DNA of 62,154 nucleotides from Reclinomonas americana ATCC 50394 (GCA_048213135.1 PS015020.1:80173-142326); one strand, 5' to 3'. Counted from the first letter of the stretch, positions 49,457-61,561 are shown. Numbers and translations: made by a program. The notes: generated from the sequence alone by a model not told the origin.

Positions 49457-49947
49457 TGCTGACGGATTGATTGCGTGTCCCGTGGGTCCTCACGCGTGGA
49501 GTTCGGGGGTAACGGGGTGGGTGCCGAGCTGCGTAGAGTGTACGAGTAGACGAGGGAGCTGTGGAGGTGGAGAATGCAGTGTAGAGCGGAGAGAATGGAG
49601 TTGGCGATCGCGAATTCGATCGCAGTTTGATCGTACCCGGAGAACGCCTTTTGTGGCGCTGGCGACACTGCAGTCTGTTGGTAGTCCTCGTCGTGGTGTA
49701 GTTACGCCACTTTTCTCAGTCACAGCACTGCGCGCGGGGAATGGGCAAGAGATCAACGTCGACGTCGACGTCGCGAGCGATCTGCAAAGTAAAGCCGCTC
49801 TCCTCACAGCGCACGGAAAGCCCAAGTCAGCGCCACCATCACGCATTCTCCACTGGTACTGCACTCACGCACACACAGCTGCACGTCGACATTGCTGTCC
49901 CACACACACGTGTCGCGGCCCTCGCACAATCACGCAACGAAGCAATC
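49457..49947. promoter_or_regulatory. Divergent promoter NST1-like / IPUT1-like
   Basis: 491 bp between divergent ATGs. Contains GCGATCGC (49604-49611), two more GATCG copies (49618, 49629) and a tandem CGTCGA element (49755-49778). No supported coding signal. Confidence 0.5.
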
Positions 49948-52742
49948 ATGCAGCGCACACTGCTGTTGNNNNNNNNNNNNNNNNNNNNNNNNNNNNNNNN
50001 NNNNNNNNNNNNNNNNNNNNNNNNNNNNNNNNNNNNNNNNNNNNNNNNNNNNNNNNNNNNNNNNNNNNNNNNNNNNNNNNNNNNNNNNNNNNNNNNNNNN
50101 NNNNNNNNNNNNNNNNNNNNNNNNNNNNNNNNNNNNNNNNNNNNNNNNNNNNNNNNNNNNNNNNNNNNNNNNNNNNNNNNNNNNNNNNNNNNNNNNNNNN
50201 NNNNNNNNNNNNNNNNNNNNNNNNNNNNNNNNNNNNNNNNNNNNNNNNNNNNNNNNNNNNNNNNNNNNNNNNNNNNNNNNNNNNNNNNNNNNNNNNNNNN
50301 NNNNNNNNNNNNNNNNNNNNNNNNNNNNNNNNNNNNNNNNNNNNNNNNNNNNNNNNNNNNNNNNNNNNNNNNNNNNNNNNNNNNNNNNNNNNNNNNNNNN
50401 NNNNNNNNNNNNNNNNNNNNNNNNNNNNNNNNNNNNNNNNNNNNNNNNNNNNNNNNNNNNNNNNNNNNNNNNNNNNNNNNNNNNNNNNNNNNNNNNNNNN
50501 NNNNNNNNNNNNNNNNNNNNNNNNNNNNNNNNNNNNNNNNNNNGAGAGAGAGAGAGAGCAGAGGGTGGAAAGGAGTGGTTGTCGTTCTTCTCGTGCAAGT
50601 TTGCTGCTCTCCAGGCGCACGGACGAGAACAACAAAGTGCATAGAGTTGAGAGCAGAGGAGTTGCTTGTTTCGCTGGCAGGGAGTCATCTTTCTGCAACT
50701 GCCGTGCATCTCTCTTCGTTGTATCGTCATTCTTCTCTTCGAGACGAAGGGTGGAGACGAAGAGGAAGATAGGGTGGAAGAAGAAGACAGGGGAAACCAT
50801 TATCACGTCTTCTGTGCATCCTTTTCCTCCACTTCTCGCTGTCCAGCTGCGCGCACCACTCGAGGCAGAGAGTGTCTTCACCTCCTGCTCGGTGCCTCTC
50901 TCTTCTTGATGGCATTTCTCTCTTCCTGTGCTCGCTGTCCAGCTGTCTCCGTTCATCGCCTTCTACTCGCTGGCATATATCTCTTACCCCTCTTGATTAC
51001 GTTTTCTCTCCCTTTCTCCTCCTATCCTCTTGTTTCTCTTCTCCTGCATCTTCCCTCATCATCCCTCCTCTCCCACCCCCCCTCTCCAGCTGACCGAGTA
51101 CGAGCGCGTTGCCTACGTGGACGCCGACTCGGTGGTGTACGAGCCGCTGGACGACCTGTTTGCCTGCCCGGGCACTCGTCTGTGCGCCGCCTTTATCAAC
51201 CCCTGCATCTTCAACACGGGCGTGGTGGTGCTGCGGCCCGACATGCAGACATTCGAATCGATGGTGTCGACGCTCGACAAGGTCGACTCGTACGATGGTG
51301 GCGATCAGGGTTTCCTCAACGTCTACTTCCCGCACCTGCTGTCGGCGCCCATGTATCGCGGCTGGGGCGCCATTCCGCCTCTGCCAGGCTCGCACCCGCT
51401 GGCACCGATCCCGCACACGGTGGCCGAATTGGAGGCCGCCGAAAAAGATGCTCACGAGTCGGGGGCGCTGCCTGACCCTGAGGCGATCGAAGACGATGGA
51501 CCCGGCGGCAAGGGCGCTGGCGAGAAGCACGAGTTCTACCGGTTGGCCAACTATTTCCACGTCGATCCGCTCTTTTACTACACCAATCTCGGCTTTGCTA
51601 CCGCGTGCGAGCGCCCGCGTCTGGTCGAGTACCTCGGCCTGCCATTCTTGAAGCCGTGGTTCTGGTACACCTACGCATTCATGGATTTGTCGGTGAGTGG
51701 GTGGGAGAGAGAGGGGGAAAGAGAGAGAGAGGTCGCTCACATAGATCGTGTCTCAATCCACTCCTCTACAAAGTGGCCGTGGTTCGAGGTCCGCTCACAG
51801 CTGCCCACCGACCTGGCGTACTTGCAAGGCCACCCGATGTACGTGCTGGTGCCGATGGCCGTCCTGCTCAGCGTGCTCGTACTCGGCATGTGTATGCTCA
51901 GCAACAGCCACCGGCGATTCCAGGTGCTGCGATTCGTGTGCAACGACAAGGTGCACATTGGTCGGGCGCTGCTTCCCCCCGTTGCGCCGCTCTGAACATA
52001 CAGTCTCGATTTTTTTCAGGGCCGTGTGTATCGGCTACTGTCATGCTCGTTGGCGTGGATGTCGGAGGGCAGCTATCAAATCATCAGCATGCTGTACTGG
52101 ATCTTTGCACTGGCCATGGCCACCTATGTGCCCCTCAAATGGATCATTCCCATCAAGTGCGTCCTGGCAGGCACAATGCGCTGTCCATCTCCGTAGTAGA
52201 TCACTGATGCCCCCCCTCCATTGCGCAGCACAACGCCTGTGCCGGCATGGATCGCCTTTTACTGCTGGTACGTGACGCTGCTGGCGGTGTACGCGTACCC
52301 GTTCCTGTGGGCGATTGCCATTCGCGGCAAGTTGCGTCGCATGCGCGGAGAGCACTTTTCCCTTTCACTCCCTGCCGCTCACCGCACGCTGCAGGAATCA
52401 CCACGATCAAGTGTACCACTCCTCCATCCCGTCCATGGTGCGCTATGAGGATTCCGACGTACCATTACTCTCCACAGCACTGCTCGTGCTCAGCGTCGGC
52501 GTCATCTCGGCCATCTACGTCGCCTCGTGGAGTCTGCCAATCTTCCCCGTTGCGTCGCCAGCAACAGTACATGATTGCGCGCGCATTGCTCACATTTGCC
52601 GCGCGTACAGTCGTTCCTGCATCGCGTGGTGTGGATGCTGGTCTGGGGCATCGTATTCCTCGCCTACAACGTGTGGGTGGCGGTGCGGCTCAGCCGGCTG
52701 TGGTGGAGCGGATTGGTGCACACGCGGTGTGTGGCGTCGTAA
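49948..52742 (+). CDS. GT8 glycosyltransferase, IPUT1/PGSIP6-like, membrane-bound
   Basis: The likely start MQRTLLL (signal-anchor beginning) runs into a 575-N gap. A long pyrimidine-rich intron ends at 51090. Exon 51091-51689 carries the GT8 DxD motif in YERVAYVDADSVVYEPLDDL, then FINPCIFNTGVVVLRP and YDGGDQGFLNVYFPHL. These are the blocks of plant inositol-phosphorylceramide glucuronosyltransferase (DQGFL, FINPCIFHTG). The C-terminal half has about six membrane helices (MYVLVPMAVLLSVLVLGMCM, IISMLYWIFALAMATYVPL, WIAFYCWYVTLLAVYAYPFL, ALLVLSVGVISAIYVASW, VVWMLVWGIVFLAYNVWV), as in IPUT1. The last two introns begin GTTGCG (52331, 52549). Predicted role: sugar transfer to a lipid in the Golgi; the donor sugar is not proven. 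Confidence 0.8.
49969..50543. other. Assembly gap (575 N) at GT8 5' end
   Basis: Run of N followed by a GA tract. Hides the N-terminal catalytic exons of the GT8 gene. The 540 bp after it (50544-51090) is intron-like and pyrimidine-rich. Confidence 0.99.
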
Positions 52743-52970
52743 GAATGCAGTAAACTGCAAGTGTCATAGAACTGAAGAAGAACGTTATGCACATTCTCTC
52801 CATCACGTGCATCACGAACGAACGGCAATGGAAACTTTGCATGCGTCGACGAGCATGAAGAAACGCACTTTTCGCGCGCCACTCATGATCACCAACTCAC
52901 CAGTACCACCTATTTTGGACATGATGGTGATTTTACGAGTTGCATGAGCAAAGTCGACCCTGACTGAGTG

Positions 52971-53876
52971 TTATTGCTTTGATTGTGGGTGAGAGAGAAG
53001 AGAAGAGATGCTCAGCACAGCACCCATGCACCAACACCACGCACTGATCTCGTACGACGAGTCAACCTGGTGCGACGATGATGAAGATGAAGAGGAGGAT
53101 GTGGTGGTGGACGCGGAAGAAGGAGAAGAGGTGTTGAGTGGAGGAGGCACAGCAGCGGTGTTTGCCTTTGCCGCCATTGAGAGCCCGTGCGAGAGACGAC
53201 TACTGTGCAAGTCCTCAGCCACCACCACCACTGCAACACCAACAAGAAGAGTGGTGGTGGTGTCGCGAAGATCCGGACTGCTGGTGAGAGGAGGCGCGGG
53301 AGGAGTGGCACAAATCTCGGCGCCTTGCTCGCCCACGCGACATGTCCGCGAGGGTGACGTGGCGGCGGATGAGGAGGGCGACAGTGAGACAGAGTGTGCA
53401 GAAGACGCGCGGCCACGTAATGCAGTGCAGCGACAGGCCGTCTCGGGTTTGTCACTTGTGGGGAATTGCAACTCGCATCGTTTTGCTTGATTGCTCATCA
53501 TGCCTGTTGTTGTTGTTGCTGTTGCAGTTCTGTCTGTGGGCTCCAGTTCACCACGCTCAACGGCCACGGATGACTCGCTGATGACGCCGGCCGGCAGCAG
53601 CTTGGTTCGTGATCGGACAGCGGTAGCAGCAGCATCGGGTTCCGGATCCGGACGCCCGCGAAGACTATCGCTGGTGTCTGCTCCGCCTTCTGCAGCGGCC
53701 ACTGTGATACCGGCACACGGACGTGCCACGTCGACGAGTTCCGCCTGCTCGTCATTGTCGTCGTCCGCGGCCACCAATCCCAAAAAGTTGCGCGCCGTTT
53801 CTCTCTCCGTGTAAATACAGCAGCTGCTTACCCGGGGAAGCTGCAGGTATGCGTCGCTACTGGACAAGATTCGCAT
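52971..53876 (-). CDS. Possible Ser/Thr-rich protein (alternative strand)
   Basis: An open frame of about 300 codons from ATG 53876 (MRILSSSDAYLQLP). It has segments such as ARNFLGLVAADDDNDEQAEL and LPAGVISESSVAVERGELE, then a Ser/Thr-rich tail. A possible gtaagc donor lies after LQLPR. It overlaps almost completely with a competing frame on plus. No homologue is recognised on either strand and codon use does not decide. Confidence 0.35.
   Translation of the reverse strand: MRILSSSDAYLQLPRVSSCCIYTERETARNFLGLVAADDDNDEQAELVDVARPCAGITVAAAEGGADTSDSLRGRPDPEPDAAATAVRSRTKLLPAGVISESSVAVERGELEPTDRTATATTTTGMMSNQAKRCELQFPTSDKPETACRCTALRGRASSAHSVSLSPSSSAATSPSRTCRVGEQGAEICATPPAPPLTSSPDLRDTTTTLLVGVAVVVVAEDLHSSRLSHGLSMAAKANTAAVPPPLNTSSPSSASTTTSSSSSSSSSHQVDSSYEISAWCWCMGAVLSISSLLSHPQSKQ
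53008..53814 (+). CDS. Possible acidic hypothetical protein
   Basis: ATG 53008 opens MLSTAPMHQHHALISYDEST, then a run of Asp/Glu. The frame can be continued through a 48-nt intron (donor gttttg at about 53483, acceptor ttgttgcag at 53525) into SVGSSSPRSTATDDSLMTPA and KKLRAVSLSV before TAA. It lies 265 bp after the GT8 stop on the same strand. It is in competition with the antisense frame, and the two cannot both be typical genes. Confidence 0.4.
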
Positions 53877-54098
53877 GGCGCGTGTGGTCACACGAGGCAA
53901 GACGGGTCAGCGGTCGCCGCACATGTCGGGTGACCTCATTGTGCCGCAAGGCTCACTCAGCAGTTTCCTGTCGGGCGGGCGGCGCATGCGGTAGTCGCCC
54001 TGTATAGAGGAAACCCGATAACAACCAGCTGTCACCACAATGTAGAACCACCACCAATTTTGTCAGGAAGTGGTCGATTGAAATTCACTGTACACCTG

Positions 54099-56514
54099 TT
54101 AGCCCACACTGCGATTGACGGCGGCTTCAAAGATGACATCAGTGGTGCCGTCGTCCAGCGCCTTGTGAAACTCGACACGCAAGTACTTCTCGCGCACACT
54201 GACCAGCACGAAGCCAAGGGACGCATCGCCAAAGACCGCGTATTCCGACGACTTGGCGAGCGAATCGTGCAGGCCAAACGATCCGGTGCCGCTGTTGAAC
54301 GAGGAGAGAGTGAATTGCTGAAATGTGAAGGAGAGGAAAGGAGGCGGAGCAGCAGCAGCAGCAGCAGCAGCACCTAATCACATGCGCAGCGCCGTTGCCG
54401 TCGAGCAGGTACTGCAGAGGAAAGTGCATGAGGACGCGTGGGGATGGCGAGAGAAGTGAAACGGAAATGGCCAACCTGCAGCGTGTGGTCGTGGCCGGAG
54501 AGGTACAACTGCACGTGATTGTCGCGCAAGATTGGCAGCAGCTGCTGGCGCATCTCCGTTGCACCCTCCACATCCTGCGCACGCAGTGTGAGTGCTTCTG
54601 CCGAGTGCAAGCAGGAGCGTCGAACGACGCACCATGTCACTCGAGAACGCCGGATGGTGACCTGTGCACATACTCGTCAGCGTGGCATTGAAGAAGCACG
54701 AGCAAGGCGATCGACGCCGCGCACCAACAACAATGTTCCAGGTGCCGCGTCGATCGGCATTCTCCGTTGTCTCGCGCACAAACTCGAGCATTTGCGTCAC
54801 GTCGATCTCTGTCAGCGCGGTCTTGTTGCCATACGTGTAGGTGAGGTACGTCGGCACGAGGTGAGTCGTGCTGAGCACGGTGAACGTCATGGCGAAGGCT
54901 GCGAGGAGGGAGAAGGGGTGGAGTGAGGAGAAGTGAAGGGGAAGAGAAGGGAAGAGTGAAGGGGAAGATGGAAGGGGGAAGATGGAAGGGGAAGACGAAA
55001 GGGGGAAGATGGAAGGAGGGAAGACAGAAGGGGGAAGACAAAGGGGGAAGACGGAAGGGGGAGGACGAAGGGGGAAGACGAAGGGGAAGACGGAGGGAGG
55101 AAGACTAAGGGGAGAAAGGAGAGGAGTAGTCGTCAAGGAAGAAGAGGTAGAGACACACTGCGGCTGAAAAGCAGGCACACAGGAGAACACGCAGAGGTGT
55201 TTCTTCGCAATCATCCACGCAACTGCCATCCACCCCATCAGTCGACGCCGGCACCACCTCGTCCGTCGAGTAGTAATAGTACGGCATCTCCCACCGTTCG
55301 TCAACCTCGTGATATGCAAACTGTGCGTGAGGATTGCCGAAATCATGATTGCCTGCAAGAAGAACGTGAGCGCGCGCCGTCACGAAAGACAGCTCGTCCC
55401 AACACCGCACCGAGCGATGCCGTCCATGGCACTCTTAGCGAGTCGTCCTTGTACACCTGCGCGTGCGGGAGCACGAGTGAGACGACGATACCATCTCCTA
55501 TCCACGCGCTACTCCCTCAACATCAGCAAACGAGGTCTTCCATTGTGGATCGTCGACCGAGACAACTCCAGCCTGATAGAAATTGTCGCCCACCTGCATG
55601 TCACACAGTATCAGCACCCGCTCGTCATTCTAGCTGCCCCCGCGGACAAACTCACGGAGATGATTCTTCGACAGCCCACTCGTTTGCACTCGTTGGCCAA
55701 CGCCGCCGCCACCTTGAGCTGTCCCGGCTGCGATTCATCATGAGATCAACCGACTCTTGTACTTACACATAAGGACGGCACACACACACGCACTGACCGA
55801 TCCCTGCATGCCCCAGTCGCCAATCACCGCAAAGCGATACGCGTTGCCCTCATCGTGTGGATCGTCGGCCACACTCGGATCGCCCGCTCGCTCCGCCACA
55901 TACACCGACAGGCCCGCCACGACCACCAACACGACAACAATCGAGCTCACCAGCACACTAATCACAATGCACTGTCGCCTCCTGCACAACAACATCACAG
56001 TCACAACAACAGCGATGACAAGAACGAAATTGAGATGCTGCTGATATGACTGAACTTCTTCCTCCTGCGCTGTCGCTGCACTTGAGCAGCCACATCGGGC
56101 ACCGACGCAGCACCGCCCTCGTCCAAGTCCACTGCGATCCAAAGGCGTGAGTCATTGTCGCCACTGTGAATATCATGACTGACTGGACTCACCAGTGCCA
56201 CGTGCGCTGTCTTGCGCGCGACTGAGTGGCGCCAACTCCACATCGTGCAGTGGCGAGCCGCGACGTCCACGTCCTCCTCTGCGCCCGCCTCGTCCGCCTC
56301 CTCGTCCTCCTCCTCGTCGAGATGACGATGAGTTGGGGCTTCCCGCGCGCGCAGCCCACGCCACGTCAGCGTCGTCTTGTGAGGAATCGCCGTCGCTGTC
56401 CGAGTCGGTGAACGACTCGGGCGGGAGAGCACGCATGAACTGTCGATTGTCAGTGCGCCCACTGCCACCACCACCACCACCAGAGGTGGCGTTGTTGTCG
56501 CGCGCGCCCGACAT
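54099..56514 (-). CDS. TRAP-type purple acid phosphatase with cytosolic RG-rich tail
   Basis: Metallophosphatase related to tartrate-resistant acid phosphatase (ACP5). Start ATG 56514; the N-terminus has Gly/Ser, acidic-Ser and RGG-type segments. A membrane helix follows (VISVLVSSIVVVLVVVAGL), so the topology is type II. Metal-site motifs appear in order: AVIGDWGMQG, VGDNFYQAG, GNHDFGNPHAQFAY, VVGHHPAFS and LYLSGHDHTLQ. YLLDGNGAAHVISGTGSFGL follows, and the protein ends VIFEAAVNRSVG. Splicing VPWTASL to GNHD reproduces the human spacing exactly. About 10 short exons. One intron (about 54903-55150) is a GGGGAAGA-type minisatellite. The catalytic domain is predicted to face the lumen or outside. 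Confidence 0.88.
54925..55130 (+). repeat. Purine minisatellite (GGGGAAGAxGAA-like)
   Basis: Degenerate 8-14 bp units such as gggggaagacggaa fill an acid-phosphatase intron; purine on plus, pyrimidine on the coding strand. Confidence 0.9.
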
Positions 56515-56593
56515 CTTTCTGAAGATTGTCACACAGGACGCATCATTGTGGCTTTCATTTATTACGTACGTCGACGCCTTTGCTGGGAGGAGA

Positions 56594-57743
56594 CTACTGG
56601 CGAGTTGGGCGCCACTTGGTCGCCTGCTTGTAGTCCAGCTCAAAGACGCGCTGATAAATGGCGGCGACGTCGGCCGAGTCGACGTAGAACTGGAAGTCGC
56701 GATTGGTCTTGCGCCATGAGGAGCCGGAGCTGTAGGGCGGATAGACGTTGTTGTCGGGGTAGAGGAAGTCGGTGGGCGCCCAGTTGCCGGTGGACAGCAT
56801 CACGCGCGAGCCGTCCATGATCCAGTACTTTTCGTGCGAGTACGTCAGGCAGTAGTCGTGGCTCGAGTAGATGGTGAGGCCGGCGCGCACCAGGCGCTCG
56901 TAGACGACCTGCGTGGTTTCCGAATCCTCCTTGTCGTAGATCTCGCGCGACGTGAACAGGCGGATCTGCACGCCACGCTTGAACAGCGCGATGAGGGCGT
57001 CGGCCACCGGGTCGCTGTTGATCTGGTAGATCGACACGTCCAGCGTGCTCTGCACCGAGTTGAGAGCGTCGAGCAGCGTCGTCAGCGCATAGTCGGGGCT
57101 GGCGAACGCCGTAATGTTGGCGTTGCGCACAGAAACGGCCTGCGGGGTGCCCGAGGCCGTCTGGCACTCAAAGGTGCGCGGGTCGGGAACGACAACGGGG
57201 ATCGGCGACTTGTCGGCGATCATGGCCTCCTCGGCGGCCGTGTACTTTTCCGTGACCGTCATCGGCACCGCAATCGACCAGTCGTCCTCGAAAACGCGCT
57301 GGTAGAAGCCGACAATGTCGGAGTTGTCCGAGACGACCACGCTGGGGAGAAAAAGGGGAAGGGTGAGAAGGGGCAAGGGGGAGAAGGGGGAGGGTGGGAG
57401 GGGAGAAGGGCGAGAGGGGAAAGAAGGGAAGGAAATAAAGGAAGGACAAGGGGAAATAGGAAGGGTGGGAGGGAGACGAGAAAGAACGGCCTTAGAGCAT
57501 GGAAAAGGTGGAAGACAAAGGGGGAAGGCAGATATAGTGATGCAAGAGAAATGAATATGGGCCGAACCGAGGCGCAAGAAGCGCGAACGCACAGAGAGAG
57601 AGAGGCTGAGGCACGAATCGAATGTCGACCTCAACAAGAGACAAGTGTTGAAGGTAAGGGGAAATGAAACAACGACAGAGAAAGACACAGAGACACACGA
57701 TTCGGTGTACCTGTGCTGTGCGTGAAGAGAGAGAGAGAGTGAA

Positions 57744-57774
<31 letters not shown>

Positions 57775-58109
57775 AGAAAGAGACAGAGAGACACAATCCG
57801 CGGTGTGTGTCTTTAGAGAGCATTTCCAACCACTCACCCAGCCTCGCGATTCAACATGTACGACGTGTACGACCAGTTCACGGACGACACAGCGGCCTTG
57901 GCGCGCGAAGTGCCGGCGTCGATCGACTGGTACTTGATGTGCACAAAGGTGGTGGTGGCGTAGAAGCGCACCTGTGCACCGGCCTTGACCAGGTACTCCA
58001 GCGGTCCGATCTTGCCGGAGCAGAGGGTGGTGGGGTAGCCGTTGGTCATGATGCGGACGCGCACTCCCTGGTGGATCTTGTTGACCAGGGCTTGGAAGAT
58101 GGGGAAGGT
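56594..58109 (-). CDS. Phospholipase-D-like protein, C-terminal two exons
   Basis: Two exons are recognised: about 57837-58109 and 56594-57342, separated by a purine/pyrimidine-rich intron. The first has the HKD motif FVHIKYQSID with downstream SSVNWS. The second has HEKYWIMDGSRVMLSTGNW, the second HxKxxxxD motif. Two HKD halves make one PLD active site. Other blocks are IYQINSDPVADALIALFKRG and IRLFTSREIYDKED. The N-terminus lies upstream, beyond the long intron and the 397-N gap; a possible 5' exon near 58950-59000 could not be proven. Substrate (phospholipid or nucleic acid) cannot be told. Stop 56594 is 80 bp downstream of the acid-phosphatase start on the same strand. Confidence 0.82.
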
Positions 58110-59067
58110 CTGCGGAAGGAGGGGAAGGGAGGGTGAGAGGGTGAGAGAGGGGGAAGGAGGAAGGGGGAAAGGAGGAGAAGGAGAAGAAGAAGGAGGGGAG
58201 GGAGGGAGGGAGGGAGGGAGAGGAGTAGGAGGAGGAGGAGGAGGAGGAGGAGAAGAAGAAGAACAAGAGGAGGAGGAGGAGAACGCATACTGCACTTGCC
58301 AAACACAGCACTTCAACTCAGAGACGGACATAGAGACCGACAAACAGAGAGGACAGAGGAGAGGGGAGAGAAGGAAACGGAGAGATGGAGAACATAGCGT
58401 CGGAGAAATCGAGACGGCATGTGTAGCAGGGTGGCATAGCAGTGATTCAGTGACGGCAGAGACAGACTCTNNNNNNNNNNNNNNNNNNNNNNNNNNNNNN
58501 NNNNNNNNNNNNNNNNNNNNNNNNNNNNNNNNNNNNNNNNNNNNNNNNNNNNNNNNNNNNNNNNNNNNNNNNNNNNNNNNNNNNNNNNNNNNNNNNNNNN
58601 NNNNNNNNNNNNNNNNNNNNNNNNNNNNNNNNNNNNNNNNNNNNNNNNNNNNNNNNNNNNNNNNNNNNNNNNNNNNNNNNNNNNNNNNNNNNNNNNNNNN
58701 NNNNNNNNNNNNNNNNNNNNNNNNNNNNNNNNNNNNNNNNNNNNNNNNNNNNNNNNNNNNNNNNNNNNNNNNNNNNNNNNNNNNNNNNNNNNNNNNNNNN
58801 NNNNNNNNNNNNNNNNNNNNNNNNNNNNNNNNNNNNNNNNNNNNNNNNNNNNNNNNNNNNNNNNNNNGAGAGAGAGAGAGAAAGGGAGAAAAATGAGAGA
58901 GAGAGAGAGTGGGTGAGAAAAGAAGGAGTGAGCGAGAGTGTGGCACAAACCTCGTGCGCTGCGACCACCGCGGCTGTCACTATGCGACGCAGTACAGCAC
59001 CTGCGCGTGTCGCAGCATCGCGTGATGTGGTTAACGAGTGGGACGAAAGAAGGACAACTCTCCAGAA
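58110..59067. other. PLD-like gene intron, 397-N gap and promoter area
   Basis: Holds a purine-rich intron tract (58110-58300), the gap 58471-58867 and GA repeats (58868-58932). The last 80 bp lie before the WD40 start. Upstream PLD-like exons must be here or in the gap. Nothing else supported. Confidence 0.6.
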
Positions 59068-60180
59068 ATGACGTACCGCGCGCTCCTCGGCCACACCGCG
59101 CCCGTCTCCTCCATCACCAGCACCCCCGACGGCACTCTCCTCATCAGCGGCGGCCTGGACAGCACAGTGAACGTCTGGTCGCTCACCACCAACAAGCTGA
59201 TCGCCGTGGCCACTCACGTGATCGAGGACATGATCACCTCGGTGCGAGTCAGTCCGTGTGGACGCCTGCTGGCCGCCAGCAGCGACGACTGCTTTGTGTA
59301 CCTCTGGCAACTGCCGAAAACGCACGCGAGTGATCAACCCACGCACGCGCAGCTCTGCTTGCTGCACCGACTCAGTGGGCACGAGGAGAGCGTCAACGCC
59401 GTGGTGTTCTCCGCTGATGGAGCGCTGCTGTTCTCCAGTGGAGAGGATGAGACTGTTCGCGTGTGGCAGGTGGCGACTGGTGAGTCGGTGCGTGTCATGA
59501 GGGGCCACCGAGGCATCGTGTGGCAGCTGGTGGTGACGCCCGACAACCAGTTCGTCGTCAGTGGCGGGCAAGACAACGCAGCGGTGGTGTGGAGCGTCGC
59601 CACGGGCGACCTATTGCGCCGCATCACCTTCCCGCCCGCCGAGTGGTGCGTGACCAACATGCTGGCGCTGTCGGGCCATCGGCTCCTCACGACCGACGGC
59701 GACCTGTGTGTGTCGATGTGGGACCTGACGACGGGTGAGCTCGTGCGCCAGCTGCAGTTTCGAGAGGCGACAGAGGGGAAGGAGGAGAAGAGGAAAGCAG
59801 GCAACTTGAACTATGCCATGAGCGTGCTGCAGCGTGGCGAGCGACATGTGTTCGGCACGTGCGACTCTGGCGTGTGTGCGTGGGAGCTGGAGACGGGCAT
59901 CATCGAGCACTACTTTGATGGTGCGCGCGGTAAAGTCGTCGCGTGCCATGTGACGCAAGACGGCTGCTATGTGGCGGCCGGTGGTGAGGATTGCATGGTG
60001 CATGTGTGGCCGGTGCTCGGGGGCCTGGCCCGGCGCGAGGTGGAGGCAGCTGAGCAGGCCATGGTGGCGGTGCAAGCGATGGTGCCGGAGGAGGCGGTGC
60101 GGTGCCTGCCCGAGTTGGTGCTGCGGTGCTTTGTGGTGGAGGAGGCGCGAGTGTGCGCGCAGAAGAGTGCAGCGTGGTAG
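59068..60180 (+). CDS. WD40 repeat protein, intronless
   Basis: A single uninterrupted frame of 370 codons starting MTYRALLGHTAPVSSITSTP. An in-frame codon 30 bp upstream is GTG, so ATG 59068 is chosen. Six or seven WD units are visible: LISGGLDSTVNVWSL; LAASSDDCFVYLWQL; LFSSGEDETVRVWQV; VVSGGQDNAAVVWSV; LTTDGDLCVSMWDL; VFGTCDSGVCAWEL; and VAAGGEDCMVHVWPV. The C-terminal 50 residues are helical. No specific orthologue recognised. Lack of introns stands out against neighbours with 4-25 introns each. Confidence 0.85.
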   Translation: MTYRALLGHTAPVSSITSTPDGTLLISGGLDSTVNVWSLTTNKLIAVATHVIEDMITSVRVSPCGRLLAASSDDCFVYLWQLPKTHASDQPTHAQLCLLHRLSGHEESVNAVVFSADGALLFSSGEDETVRVWQVATGESVRVMRGHRGIVWQLVVTPDNQFVVSGGQDNAAVVWSVATGDLLRRITFPPAEWCVTNMLALSGHRLLTTDGDLCVSMWDLTTGELVRQLQFREATEGKEEKRKAGNLNYAMSVLQRGERHVFGTCDSGVCAWELETGIIEHYFDGARGKVVACHVTQDGCYVAAGGEDCMVHVWPVLGGLARREVEAAEQAMVAVQAMVPEEAVRCLPELVLRCFVVEEARVCAQKSAAW

Positions 60181-60682
60181 TAAACAGATTCTCTCGCATC
60201 TCTATAGTGTCGTTTACCGACTCACATGAGAGAGCACGTGGAGGCTGGCTTGCGCAGATCGGGTGGACACTGGCACCACTGATCAGCGGGCACTGTGGCT
60301 TTCACCTGCCGCAGAGAGTGAGAGAGCGTGAGCGTGCGTGTGTGCGTGTGTGCAAGAGCACTCACCGACGCAATGTGTCGACCACAACCAGCCCATGTGT
60401 ACTTGTGACACGTCTCGCATTCCACCCTGCTGCACATCGCCCGCTTGCGTTGATGGAGTGGTGATTGTTGGTTCGATGGATTGCGTGTCCGCGATGCTCC
60501 GAATTTGGCACATATTACCGGTGGAAATCACGTCCACGCATGGGAAGGGGAAGGTCGAGTGACATGCGGTGTGCCATGGTGATGGGATCGGAGCATGCAT
60601 TTGATTAATTGGTTGGTGTCGACGTCTTTGCGCAAAATTTTTCTCGCGATCGTACGCGTACAATTGCAAGAAAAGACCGCCG
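60181..60682. promoter_or_regulatory. Intergenic region upstream of 60683 gene
   Basis: 502 bp without a supported gene. It includes short TG and GA repeats. CGCGATCG followed by TACGCGTAC (60645-60660) lies about 30 bp before the next ATG, and an AT-richer patch (ttgattaattgg) about 80 bp before it. Confidence 0.4.

Positions 60683-61561
<879 letters not shown>

Noticed and set aside
54903-55167. Glu/Gly/Arg-rich frame on plus
   Set aside because: Purine minisatellite in an acid-phosphatase intron; repeats drift in unit length without keeping frame.
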